In this document: positions 10,471 through 19,984 of the stretch, piece after piece | Layout of the letters: each line of letters starts with the position of its first letter | Numbering within the stretch: position 1 is the stretch's first letter | Origin: Metaphire vulgaris | Taxonomy: Eukaryota > Annelida > Clitellata > Crassiclitellata > Megascolecidae | Length of the DNA stretch: 64,000 bases | Direction: 5' to 3' | Assembly: GCA_018105865.1 (NCBI GenBank) | Contig: CM030859.1 | Span: 3,556,597 to 3,620,596 of the forward strand | Made by a program: the position numbers and the translations under genes | Notes under the pieces: generated by a model | The model's database searches: none | Told to the model about the DNA's origin: nothing | The model's input: only the letters and a program-made list of their open reading frames with translations

Positions 10471-13400
10471 GATTTCAGGAGGTTTAGTAGAGTTTTCCTG
10501 TGTCGAAAGGCACAGAAATTTGGGTTTGAAAATTTTCAGACACACATTTAAAGAACTGCGTCGGTCCGCAAGAACCATCGTTGCGGTCCGGACTGTGGAC
10601 CGAGGGCGCGGTTTGAGCACCCCTGTTGTAGAGAAATCAAAATTATTTGCACTGTATTGGTCTAATCTTTTTCAAAATGTTTTGTGTAGTATTTTGGATG
10701 ATCTTATCCCTGAGAAAGCCAAAATTGTTTCTGATAGGCCTTCACAACCCTGGTTCAACAAAGATATTTCTGATGCACGTCAGCGTAGAAGTAGATTGGA
10801 ACGAGCTTGGCGTCATTCTAAACTGCCATCAGACCTTTAAAATTAAACGGTCTAGGAAGCAATGTCGCTATGTTCGTAAACTAGTCAATATTGTCATAGC
10901 CCAGTTCTTTTCCAATCTTATAAATGATAATCTAGATTCACCAAAATCTTTATGGAATTCCTTAAATAAACTTTTGCATCGAGAAAGGAAAAGTACACTT
11001 CCTCAGTCAAATTCACCTCAACAGCTAGCAGACAAATTTCTACAATTTTTCTCAGATAAAATATCTAGCATCAGGCTCAAATTTCCAACATACCCCACAG
11101 AAGACAACTGCTCACTGCCAAAAACCCCTCCCCCAATATTCACAGCATTCCGCCCCACCAATCTGTCTGAAATACGTCAAATTATTTTCTCTTTGCCGAA
11201 CAAACAGTGTTTACTGGACGTTATTCCAACCCATATCCTTAAGCAGTGTTTTGATGTGCTTGGGCCAGTAATTACCCGTTTGGTTAACCTATCTCTGTCT
11301 TCAGGTACCTTTCCATCAACCTATGCTAGCGCTCTCGTCCACCCATTACTGAAAAAACCAACACTCGACCCAAATGATTTTTCTAGTTATAGGCCTATCT
11401 CAAATTTAACTTTTATATCTAAACTTGTTGAACGCATTGTGCTTAGTCGAATAAATGTACATCTTTCATTGCATTATCTTTTATTGCCTAAGCAATCTGC
11501 ATATAGAAAATTTCATTCAACTGAAACTGCTCTCCTGGCTGTTCATGATTATATTTTGTCTGCTATGGATAATGGCAAGGTAACTGCGCTTATTTTACTA
11601 GACTTGTCTGCGGCTTTTGACACCATAGATCATGCAATCCTTCTCCATAGACTCGAACATTGGTTTGGCATATCAGGTACTGCATTAGAGTGGTTCACAT
11701 CCTACCTTCAACATCGCTGTCAATCTGTTTATTGTAATGGTGCTCAGTCAAACTCAGTTAAATTAGATTTCGGTGTTCCCCAGGGATCTGTTTTAGGCCA
11801 TCTTCTGTTCACCTTATATACAATGCCCCTTGGATCGCTTCTTTCACAATTCTCTGCTGACTATCATTTCTATGCTGACGATACACAGTTATTTATTGCC
11901 TTTGATGATAAAACCTCTTCGGCGTCACTAGAAAATGTATCCATTTGTCTGAAAAATGTTCAGTCTTGGATGTTTAGTAATAAGCTTGCATTAAACCCTT
12001 CAAAAACCGAGTTTTTACTTCTTGGTACATCTTTTAATTTAAGTAAATTTGAGGACATGCATTCATTTAAATTTGACAACATTTCAGTTAATCAAAGTCA
12101 GTCTGTCCGCAACCTAGGTGTAATATTTGACAAAAATCTGTCTTTTAATGAACACATAAATAAGGTTAGCAGAGTTGCTCATTTTCAAATCAGAGACATT
12201 CGACGAATTCGTGATCTTGTGCCGAAACCTGCTCTGATTCCTCTTGCCAATGCCCTTGTCAGCAGTAGGCTTGATTATTGCAATTCTCTTTACAATGGTA
12301 TGGCCAAATCTAATATACAAAAACTTCAAAGGATTCAGAATTCTGTTGCTCGGACCATTACAAAAACTCGTAAACATGATCACATTAGACCTGTCCTTCA
12401 AAAGTTACACTGGCTGCCAGTAGAACAAAGAACTGTTTTTAAGACTGGTGTCCTTGTTTTTAAAATTCTGCAGTCTGGCCAACCTCAATATTTAAAATCT
12501 ATGATAAACCATCCAAAACATTATCATTCAACAAGATTTGCTGATTTATTGTTAAATGTACCTAGAACAAACACTGAAATTGGTAAGAGAGCTTTTTCTA
12601 TTTCTGGTCCAAAAATCTGGAACTCTCTCTCCCTCTGGTTGTCAGATCTTCCAATAAACTGAGCATTTTCAGATCTAGGCTTAAAACACATCTCTTCCAA
12701 CTAGCATTTCCTCCATAGTCTGTCTTGCTGTTTCCCTCTGACTGATCTCTGGAATGACCCGGTCTTTTGCGGATGGATTTTAAAGTACCATCGATTGATA
12801 CCCTTGAGTATTAGAAATGGTGCTATAGAAGTGCATAATTATTATTATTATTATTATTATTATTGAAATTTTAGTTGTATTGAGCAGAAATACCCAGATC
12901 CTTAGTAAGTAAATTCGCGTGACTGCAGGCCTTTTTAGCGCCTTTAACAATTTGCGGTATTTCATCTGTCACGACTCACGACTATTTTTGGAATGTAACC
13001 TTAGGGACAATGTACTCAACTGCATATTAGGCCTATGTTAGAAGCAATATATCTAGCTTATATAATCATCATATTCAGGGTCACCTTAATGCTTAGGCAG
13101 TTTAGGCACTGCCTAGGACGAAAAAATTTTAGGAGCGAAATAAAACGGGAACGAACAAATTTTTGTGGCTCGTATTTCATCCTTCTGGCTGTACGAATAG
13201 GCCTACAAGTACCTTTTTGAAGTGATGAATTGTATGTCAAAATTGGATTAGGATTAAATATTCAGGGCTCCCTTTTTGTAATAAATCAAAAGCAAAATTA
13301 TTTCAACCATTCATATATCAGACAGTTTGTAAGCAAAAATGGCCAGCTACAGACTTCTGCACAACGCTGCAGCTGCTTTTTCTTAGGCGAAAACATCAAA

Positions 13401-16400
13401 GCTAAAAACAGCGTTTGCTTCACGAATCCTATGCTATTATGTATGCATCTCATATCGAAAACTCCACTATGGAGATGCGGACTTTCGTGGATAACGTAAA
13501 TATAATTCCCTTCGCCTGTCAGTCACGCTACACAGCAGATGTTGGATGACGTCGTTGCTATAGGCAACCAAACTTTATAATCGCCGGATATTTTGACGAA
13601 GTGTCCTCATTGCAGCTTGACGAAGCGTCAAAGATTGTATGCACGATGTACCCCTCCCCTCACCCAAGCTCACACCCCTCTCCACCCCATCCCCGCTCCA
13701 CCCCACCGGCCCCAACTTCTCGTTTCCAAACCCGCACAACCTCGATCCGAAAACCCGCACAATCTCCTTTCCTCCTTCCATGCCTCCTCGCCTCCCCCAG
13801 TTCATTCTCCTAACCGCCCCTGGAAGAATGACTTTTTGCTAGCAGCAGTGACGTGGTCGGCCATTGACAGTTGGCTGTCAATGAGCACTCCCAAGTTGTT
13901 AACCACGGTGGCGCATTCGACGGTGGCGCTAGGAAGGCGCATCGCCGTGACCGGGACCTTTTGTAGCTGCTGACGCGATCCTAGCCAGATGAGCTGGGCC
14001 TTGTCCGCGTTGAGCTTTATTGAATAAATACAGTACCTAGGTTCACTTATATGTGTACGTTATTGCGTTATCTTATCTAATAATTTTCTCTACCCTGCAG
14101 ATGTTGAACGGCAAATGTTGAACGACTTCGTTGCCATAGGCAAACCAAACTTTATAATCAATCAATCAATCAATCAACTTCTATAGCGCCACTCGGCCAC
14201 TATCATAATGGCCAGGGCATCAGCCGGTGGCGCACCAAATCCAAATAGCACTAGAGCCAGGTCAAGCCAGACGATCAGTCCGAAACGGCGGGAGAGCAAT
14301 CTAAGGGGGATATGCCAAGTCAAAGAGATGTGTTTTAAGGCCAGATCTGAAAGATGATAAGTTATTAGTTATGCGAAGTGATGTTGGTAGTGAATTCCAG
14401 AGCTTAGGGGGCGCACACTGAGAAACAACTAGTGCCAATGACTGTGCGAGAGTAAGGAACGACAAATGAAGGTCCTGCCGAATACCTAGTGGGATGATTA
14501 GTAGGTCGAGGGATAAGTCGCACCTTGAGGTAATGGGCAGAGCTTCACGAAGCGTCATGATCGCAGCTTCACGAAGCGTCATGATTGGCTGACTGACCCC
14601 GCGGGGAAGCGTCCTATTTGGCTGCACGTTGTACGGCACTATTTGGAGGCACACCCCCTCGTGTGGAGCCATAGGCCCTAGTGGGGGTGTAGCTCCCCCG
14701 CGTGGGGCCGTAAGCCTTAATGGCGGCGCATCCTCCCGTTTGGGTCCAAGGGTCCATGGAGACCAAGCGTAAGCCCAAAAGGAGCCGTATGCCCAAAAGG
14801 GTCCGTAGGCTCCACTGGGGGCGCATCCCCGTGTGAGACCAGATCCCTTTGAAACCGTAGGTCCAAACCGTAGTCGTAGGTTCAGTTCTGGTGCGCAGCC
14901 CCCAATTCTCGTTGTCATTCTTTCCCGTCATTTTTACGGACTAACAGCTAGTTTATAAATAACCGGGCAGCCTCTTCTGAGCATTGCAGTCGAATAAATC
15001 AAATTTACGAGACAAATGTCAGTCTCTGAAGTATAGCACTCGAAACTAATATCTGTAATACTTTGACAATTTAGATTCTGACAATGCCAAACAAATAAAG
15101 AGTTTAGCAAAGAAATGAAGCTGTATAGCCTTTAAACGTTGCTGGTTTACATTTAGGACGTTAAATGACCCTTTCTGCCCTGATTACTTAACGGCTCTTG
15201 TCTGTAAGCCCAAGTCGTCTGATCGGCGCTCGCAGCTCCGATCAAGCAGCCGTTCTCAATTGGTGGTTCCACCTCCGTCTATGACAGCGAAATTTGGGGA
15301 TCGATCTGTTTCGAGGGCCCGAGGGGCAACCCTTTGCTTTGGAATTCGCTGCCGGCAGACGTGACTAGGGCGACATCTTCTGAACTGTTCACTAGGAACC
15401 TTAAAACATATTTATTTAACATCTCCTATTAGGGTCACTTGCAAAGCGCTCTTGACTTTAGCCTTTGCTATTTGTATTGCGCTATATCAAATTGTTAGAA
15501 TTAATAACAATTAATAAAATGGATCTTTTACAAAACACAGAATGAAACTGGAAGTAATTATTGAAAGCTAATCACATAACGTTAAAACAAACGTTTGCTA
15601 TCAATTTACTGTTTTTGTCGATTATTAGAAAAATTTCCTTCAAACAAAACATGCGCCGCAAAAATCACATGTGCTACGGCATGTGACGATTTGGAACTGT
15701 CCTGTGCTATGCAATCCTACGGAAACCTTCGTCCCATTATGGAGTGGAGTGATGCTAATGGAAAACAAATGAATTCAACTCTTAGCGAAGACAAAACCAC
15801 GTCAATAGTTCATCTAAAGGTTATTGCGCTGCAACCTCTACCCTATATTGGCCAAGTGAAATATCCTTCCAAGTCGTCTTTATCATCCAAATATATGTGG
15901 TCTTATTCTGTGCCAGGTAAATACCATTCAATCACTTTGATAACAAGCGATTTGCTTACCTATTTATTAAGAATATTTTAACAGCGTATTTCTCTGAATG
16001 TCCACGCCAGATTGGAACTCAATTCGGGACGGTTGCTCAGCGCAGAGCCAACAGGCTTCACCTTTGATCCATTGAGATTCGCTTTTAGGTATGCACCTTA
16101 GTGACAAGGTGCTAAGCCTATAAGAAAGAATTTCAATGACTACGCTATTACAGGGTATGAGATATCACGTTATCTCTAAAAGCGTTTTAGAGATAACTCG
16201 TTGTGGTTCAAGCACTCGAAGGCATCGTCCCAAATAGTACATAGTTAAGGCAATTATGTGTTTTCAAGTGTCTATGGTAATCATGGGCCGGAGCTAGCCA
16301 TTCCAGCGTCCCCTGCAACTTTGGATCTGCATGATGGGCAGAGGCTGACCACACTACATGTAGTATGTCAACCGGATTTGTGCGCCCCTGACAGCTGGCG

Positions 16401-16797
16401 TCCCCTTGCCTTGCGAAGCGGGCGGGGTGGGTCGCTCCGGCCTGATTGTAATTAAACGTACCATTTCAAACAAGATTCAATATACAGTGTATTAGATCGA
16501 AATGCCACTCAGTAGTCAACTGGAATTTTTTCAGTATTCGGCAAATGATTAATCATTTGACTAGGCTTAATATTAGGCTAATAATAACTTTTGCCAGTTA
16601 AATCAATATGCTGACTGTATCCATTCGTAGCATCCACAACAGAGCAACCAGAGAAGAAGAATACGGTTCCAGTCAGCGCCTTTGTTGTAGCTGTCGTCGT
16701 CGCCATCGTCGCCATCTTAGCTCTTGCGTTTGCAATTGTGACGTTTTTGCTCGTATACAGAAGGAGGGAGAAAAGGTATTTCGTTTACCTGAACTGA
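6854..16797 (+). CDS. Ig-superfamily type I membrane receptor (4 exons, 275 aa)
   Basis: The predicted exons are 6854-6914, 9506-9817, 15629-15916 and 16631-16797. They have AG/GT borders, all introns are phase 1, and the joined frame is 828 nt including the stop. The order is a signal peptide (about 20 aa), a V-type Ig domain, a second Ig-like domain, a hydrophobic transmembrane helix and a short basic tail. It should act at the cell surface; its ligand is unknown. Symmetric phase-1 exons, one domain each, are the classical Ig-superfamily layout. Intron 1 holds a LINE piece, a helicase remnant and a SINE. Intron 2 holds the L2 LINE. The second domain lacks the usual F-strand cysteine. Exon 1 and exon 2 have an inverted copy on the - strand. 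I cannot assign a named family; an immune or adhesion role is inference. A possible alternative donor at 16776 would extend the cytoplasmic tail into further exons that I did not find. Confidence 0.75.
7145..7215 (+). repeat. Possible tRNA-derived SINE head
   Basis: It contains a B-box-like GGTTCGAATC and an upstream TTAGCGCTATGC that could be an A box. It is repeated inverted at about 41740-41810 as part of the arm duplication. It is not a functional tRNA: no acceptor stem closes. Confidence 0.3.
7360..7393. repeat. (TA)n microsatellite
   Basis: About 17 TA units. The inverted copy in the right arm is the longer, interrupted run at 37755-37812. Confidence 0.9.
8010..8700 (-). mobile_element. 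RTE-like LINE C-terminal fragment in intron 1
   Basis: The - strand encodes FGLQINTNKIKIMP, YLESDLEAEGGSDLEIKRRI, LLYGSESWTIKK, and then MKWTGHILRMEE and GRKSKGRPKK after frame changes. These are the post-RT segments of RTE-type elements. The right arm has the same piece in opposite orientation (31030-32000), so it predates the duplication. Confidence 0.75.
8800..9085 (+). pseudogene. PIF1/Helitron-type helicase C-terminal remnant
   Basis: The translation TIPIIDFQPFILKLRQFP, VFAMTITTQGQ, GIYIISANEYFIM matches the C-terminal helicase motifs of the PIF1 family used by Helitrons (LQFPV.L.FAMTI.K.QGQT). A 4-nt loss relative to the right-arm copy (30735-31025) shifts the frame before the HGQLYEALSR motif. 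It is a remnant only and cannot be functional. Confidence 0.6.
9130..9400 (+). repeat. tRNA-derived SINE copy
   Basis: The head has acacgctgacgg and a B-box-like GGGTTCTAGCTCC. The body shares ataaggtcgattgagc, gaggagcagcgtttagctg and accggagatcgcgcc with the copy split around 18340-19450. An inverted copy lies at 30435-30690. The split by another transposon supports treating it as a unit. Confidence 0.5.
9506..9817 (+). CDS. Ig gene exon 2: V-type Ig domain
   Basis: The acceptor is tttttcag and the donor G|GTAAGT. The 104-residue domain has the B-strand cysteine (ATLYC), the C-strand tryptophan (CEWHH), a D-strand GRFSV, and the F-strand DAGLFTC. An extra cysteine before the tryptophan and another in the E strand (NACNLQIENV) could form a second disulphide. 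The exon is symmetric, phase 1. Confidence 0.85.
10389..10470. repeat. (GAA)n(GAT)n microsatellite
   Basis: GAA/AAG units, then 14 GAT units. The right arm has the matching block at 29321-29420 with different repeat numbers. Confidence 0.9.
10665..12863 (+). mobile_element. L2-like LINE, 5'-truncated, with reverse transcriptase
   Basis: A nearly continuous frame (10845-12662, with a frameshift at about 10840 from an upstream frame) encodes reverse transcriptase. Visible motifs are YRPISNLTFISKLVERIV, LILLDLSAAFDTIDH, FGVPQGSVLG, the catalytic FYADDTQLF, LALNPSKTE, SRLDYCNSL and LHWLPV. A second frameshift near 12640 precedes LKTHLFQLAFPP. There is no endonuclease. The UTR ends tagaagtgcataattatt with an ATT tail. 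The borders are set by the right arm, which has an uninterrupted site at about 29127-29130. It lies in intron 2 of the Ig gene. Confidence 0.9.
12864..13245. repeat. Inner end of left arm of the inverted duplication
   Basis: Reverse complement of 28744-29127, including gttgtattgagcagaaatac and tgcctaggacgaaaaaattt. Homology stops near 13245. No gene was seen. Confidence 0.8.
13246..13835. other. Intron 2 interval without recognised genes
   Basis: AT-rich to 13500, then a C-rich stretch at 13645-13810 (cccctcccctcaccc type). The block gttgctataggcaaccaaac (13552-13571) is repeated loosely at 14130-14150. The open frames here are low-complexity and I do not call them. Confidence 0.5.
13836..14025 (-). 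mobile_element. L2-like LINE RT fragment
   Basis: The - strand encodes KLNADKAQLIWLGSRQQL, ATVVNNLGVLIDSQLSMADH and VTAASK, the post-YADD segment of an L2/CR1 reverse transcriptase. Confidence 0.65.
14150..14530 (-). mobile_element. L2-like LINE 3' end with (ATTG)n tail
   Basis: The - strand encodes LWNSLPTSLRITNNLSSF and LKTHLFDLAYPP with a stop. The UTR has cgctatagaagttgattg and five TTGA/ATTG units. It is separate from, but near, the fragment at 13836-14025. Confidence 0.65.
14535..14900. repeat. Degenerate GC-rich repeat with GCAGCC / CGTAGGCC words
   Basis: It begins with a doubled agcttcacgaagcgtcatga unit (14543-14584). From 14640 it has irregular units of about 40 bp that alternate gtgtggagccataggccc and gggggcgcatcccc types. 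A similar array lies at 25200-25440. It is not coding. Confidence 0.5.
15195..15515 (+). mobile_element. L2-like LINE 3' fragment
   Basis: This encodes LWNSLPADVTRATSSELF and RNLKTYLFNISY with a stop. A UTR follows with gcgctcttgactttagcc and a short TTAATAA-type tail. It lies in intron 2 of the Ig gene. Confidence 0.7.
15629..15916 (+). CDS. Ig gene exon 3: second Ig-like domain
   Basis: The acceptor is gattattag and the donor CAG|GTAAAT, phase 1 to phase 1. It begins EKFPSNKTCAAK. The B-strand cysteine lies in LELSCAMQ and the C-strand tryptophan in IMEWSDANG. An E-strand TSIVHLKV follows. The F strand reads PYIGQVKYPS where YxCxVxYP is expected, so the canonical second cysteine is missing. 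There is no inverted copy in this window. Confidence 0.7.
16631..16797 (+). CDS. Ig gene exon 4: transmembrane segment and tail
   Basis: The acceptor is ccattcgtag. The phase-1 frame gives a short stalk (STTEQPEKKNTVPVS), then about 25 hydrophobic residues (FVVAVVVAIVAILALAFAI). The stop-transfer cluster is VYRRREKR, followed by YFVYLN and a stop. I see no ITAM or ITIM in the tail. Confidence 0.7.
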
Positions 16798-16876
16798 TGC
16801 TGTGACAATCTAAACCAAGTCTATTATAATATTATTATTATTAGAATAGAACTACATTGTAACGTAGGCCTATTTA

Positions 16877-18128
16877 GCATAGATGTAAAAACGTTGGAAA
16901 AAGAATTTAAAAACGTTAAAAAACGTAAACAACGTTCATCATCATCATCATTTCCTCTTTCCTTCATTATTTGAAGATGAGGTGACGTCATGAATCAGGC
17001 ATTTCCAGGTAGTTCTTTCTTTAGATGCTTTTATTGCTGTTGTTATAGCCATTCCAGTCCATTCTTCTATGTCGTCCACCCATCTTCTGTTCGGCCGACC
17101 TCTTTTTCTTTTTCCTGGCATGATACCTTGTTGTATTGTTTGCTGTAGGCTATCTTTGTTGTTTCTTTGTATATGACCAAAATAACTCAATTTTCGTCTT
17201 TGGCAGATGTTAAAGAATTTTCGTTTGGTATTTGCTTTTTTCATGACTTCTTCATTTGTTTGTTTTTCTGTCCATGATATTCTTTGCATTGTTCTGAGAG
17301 AAAACATTTCGAAGGCATCTAGTCTTTGTCTTATTTTCTTTTTGATGGTCCAGCTTTCACATCCATAAGTTACAGAAATTTAAAAAAAAACGTAAAAAAA
17401 CGTTGAATAAAAAACGTTAGGTTACCGAAGTTTTGCGGAGCGACATTAATGAATGTGCCATACCCACCCACAGGGAATCATAACTCGAGTCACACCATGC
17501 AAAACGACTGTGAAATTAAATAAACAGCAATAATAACGGCATAAATTTTAACACACAGGTTCACATTTTCTTATACTGTATTTAAGCAATGACGGCAAAA
17601 ATGCTCACTCTATGTTGTATTGAGTAAATGCCGTTGCTAGCACCACACGTCCGGTATCTAGTAGGCATTTGGAGCAGGTGGACTCACCAAGCGTGACGAG
17701 CAATTGCTTTTATGAATAAAAGTAAGGGCGGCAATTTGCGATTTGTGTTCTAGAAAACGAGTTATGCTTATGGGGCATCTGAACCCATTACTAACGCATC
17801 CAGGTGTTCAATAATTGCCCATTATATGCCCCTTGCCCTGAGGGGAATAAGGCGAAGAATAATCTGTCTAGGGAGTAGGTACAGTATGTGCTTCAGAAAC
17901 AATGCAAAGAATGCAATGTAGACACTGAAGAGCTTTTGAAAAGAAAAAGTTGCATTAAATGTAGCGCCAACATGAAGACTAATTTTTGTAGGTAGTTTAA
18001 GAAATCTGTACTTTTAATTTTGCCAACGTGTTTTATAATAAAAAAACGTTGGCAAAATAAAAACGTTAAAAAACTAAGAAAACGTGGGGAAAATAAAAAA
18101 ACGTAAGAAACTTTTTTTACATCTATGC
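16877..18128. mobile_element. TIR transposon with 6-bp target duplication TATTTA
   Basis: The ends GCATAGATGTAAAAA and TTTTTACATCTATGC are inverted copies. TATTTA flanks both (16871-16876 and 18129-18134). Sub-terminal regions at both ends are packed with AAACGTT / AACGT words. A LINE piece is nested at 16937-17385. The interior carries no transposase that I can read. Confidence 0.75.
16937..17385 (-). mobile_element. RTE-like LINE 3' fragment nested in TIR element
   Basis: The - strand encodes RKLSYFGHIQRNN, GKRKRGRPNRRWVDDIEEW and TWKCLIHDVTSSS. It has a GAT tail (16937-16951 on +). AACGTT-rich sequence of the host element resumes on both sides. Confidence 0.75.
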
Positions 18129-18334
18129 TATTTAGCGGGTCTATAAAATTTAGTACGTAATATCCGAGGTATGTTATATCCAATGCCATCCAATATGGTA
18201 GCGCATAACACGGGAAGGTTCATCACAGTGCTTTATAACCGAGTAAACGTAATAACCGAATTCGATATAACGAAGTTCTGTTGTATCTCTTTCTTTAATG
18301 TGCATATAAAGCATTGGTATTATTATTTCGGGGC

Positions 18335-18436
18335 GGGAAGTTAGAAGAGTGGTAACAACGCTGGACGATGGAGCAGAAGGTCGCGGATCAATTTCCGCAG
18401 GGACCCTAAGGTCGACTCAGCATTACTGGTATTGCA
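18335..18436 (+). repeat. tRNA-derived SINE, 5' part
   Basis: gaagagtggtaacaacgctgg and GGTCGCGGATCAATTTCC resemble A and B boxes of a tRNA-derived promoter. The rest of the SINE lies at 19243-19450, beyond an inserted TIR element. Confidence 0.5.
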
Positions 18437-19242
18437 TAGTATGCGCACCAGTAGTTTGCGCACCTGGAAGTTTGCGCACCGGTAGTTTACGCACCCGTTG
18501 TTTGCGCACCAGTAGTATGCGAACCAAGTTAAGTTTCAACGGTTAATAACAATGCGTTGCATTCCTTTATAGCAGTGGTTCTTAACCTTTTTATGATCAT
18601 GTACCTCTAAAACAAGTATAAGAATACAGGTGCTCAAATAATTGCTAAAGGGTCGTCCATAAATTACGTAACGAGATTTCGACACTTTATTGACCCTCCT
18701 TCTACCCCTGCGTAACGCGGTGTAACAAAAAGCCAGACCCCCTAATATGGCGTAGCAATGGGCCAACCCCACTTTTTCGTCTTCCGAAAAGTCTTGTCAA
18801 GCAAACTAAAGGTCATTCATCCTTCTATTTTGTCCTTCTTCACACATACTGACAAGCCAAAAAAGTCATCCTTGTATTTTCCATCTCCAGATACTCTGAC
18901 AAGCAAAAAATGCAAAAAAGGTTGTCACTTAAAGATTTATTTTTGCGTTACGTCACAGTTATGGAATCCCCTCCCCCTCGTCACACTTAGTAACAAATTT
19001 CCTGACCCCTCTCCTGGGCGCGTTACGTCATTTATGGATGACCCTAAGCCAGAGACCAGCGGTCAAGCTATAAAGGAAAGGCTATAAAGTAATGCAAGGT
19101 ACTTGTTCGCATTGTTATTAACCGTTGAAACTTAACTTAGTGCGCATACTACTGGTGCGCTAACAACGGGTGCGTAAACTATCGGTGCGCAAACTACTGG
19201 TGCGCAAACTCCCAGGTGCGCAAACTACTGGTGCGCATACTA
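18437..19242. mobile_element. TIR element with arrays of GCGCACC units at its ends
   Basis: The inverted arms at about 18439-18555 and 19105-19240 each hold six or seven units of the type TTTGCGCACCAGTAG. Both continue with AAGTTAAGTTTCAACGG. TA flanks both ends. It splits a SINE and contains a second nested MITE. Confidence 0.75.
18653..19048. mobile_element. MITE, GGGTCGTCCATAAATTACG family, nested
   Basis: Inverted ends: AGGGTCGTCCATAAATTACG and the complement of cgttacgtcatttatggatg. The interior has no real gene. The same terminal words occur at 21593-22131 and near 47470-47500. Confidence 0.65.
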
Positions 19243-19450
19243 ATGTAAACCGCATTACTCGCTAGAGGGCGGTGGTAAACTGAGGAGCGGCGTTAAGCTG
19301 CGAGGTAAAACGTGGGCTAGGGAAAGTAATGACAACCTATCTCAGATTAATGGTTGTACCACCTACGTCGCTGATTGCCTTAGACCGGAGATAAGCGCCG
19401 GAACCCAACGCTCGGACTCGAGTACGGGACCCACCTTTGACTTTATTATT
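19243..19450 (+). repeat. tRNA-derived SINE, 3' part
   Basis: Matches 9195-9380 through ggagcggcgttaagctgcg, ggtaaaacg and accggagataagcgcc. It ends near a TTA-rich tail. Confidence 0.5.
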
Positions 19451-19671
19451 ATTTCACTTAGTTACATTTCCATTTGAACTTTGTATAACAAGATCTGATT
19501 TTGTTTGTATTTTTGATTTTGTTTGAACTTTGTATCACAAAATCAAAATGCACACATTCGACAAGTTTTAAATGTTAGGATTATGAGATTATAATAATTT
19601 TTTAAGTGGTCAAACCAAGCTTTGAGCACACCCCGTGAACCTTAGATGACGGCTCCTCTACGACAGGGCTG

Positions 19672-19869
19672 AGCCAGTGTTTAACCTAGGCCGTTTCCGG
19701 GGGGAAATTGCCCTTCCCTCCTGAAATTTCAAATTCCCCCGGAAATTTTGGCATACTACATGGACTAACAGCAGCTCCCTAGCAGAATCTTCCCGGCTTT
19801 GTCAATTTTTCCTCTCCGGCTTTTTCAGTTCCCCTCCCCCCCGGAGTCCAGGAGTCTAGATTAAACACT
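19672..19869. mobile_element. Small TIR element, CCAGTGTTTAA ends
   Basis: CCAGTGTTTAACCTAGGC at the left end is inverted as CTAGATTAAACACTGG at the right end. CTGAG and CTGAC flank it. A related end lies at 6132-6250 and possibly at 56215-56365. Confidence 0.6.
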
Positions 19870-19984
19870 GGCTGACGCTCTATCGAATGATCAATCCTGA
19901 CAGCGTCGTCGTCGCTGGCGTCGTCGTAGTCATCATAATCGTAATGGTCATGGTCATCATCGTCGTCGTCGTCATCATCATCAT

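Noticed and set aside
13593..13973. 126-codon proline- and histidine-rich frame
   Set aside because: It lies on a C-rich low-complexity stretch, and its end is the antisense of a LINE fragment.
14301..14918. 205-codon - strand frame
   Set aside because: The first two thirds read the GC-rich repeat and only the end is a true LINE C-terminus, which is listed separately.
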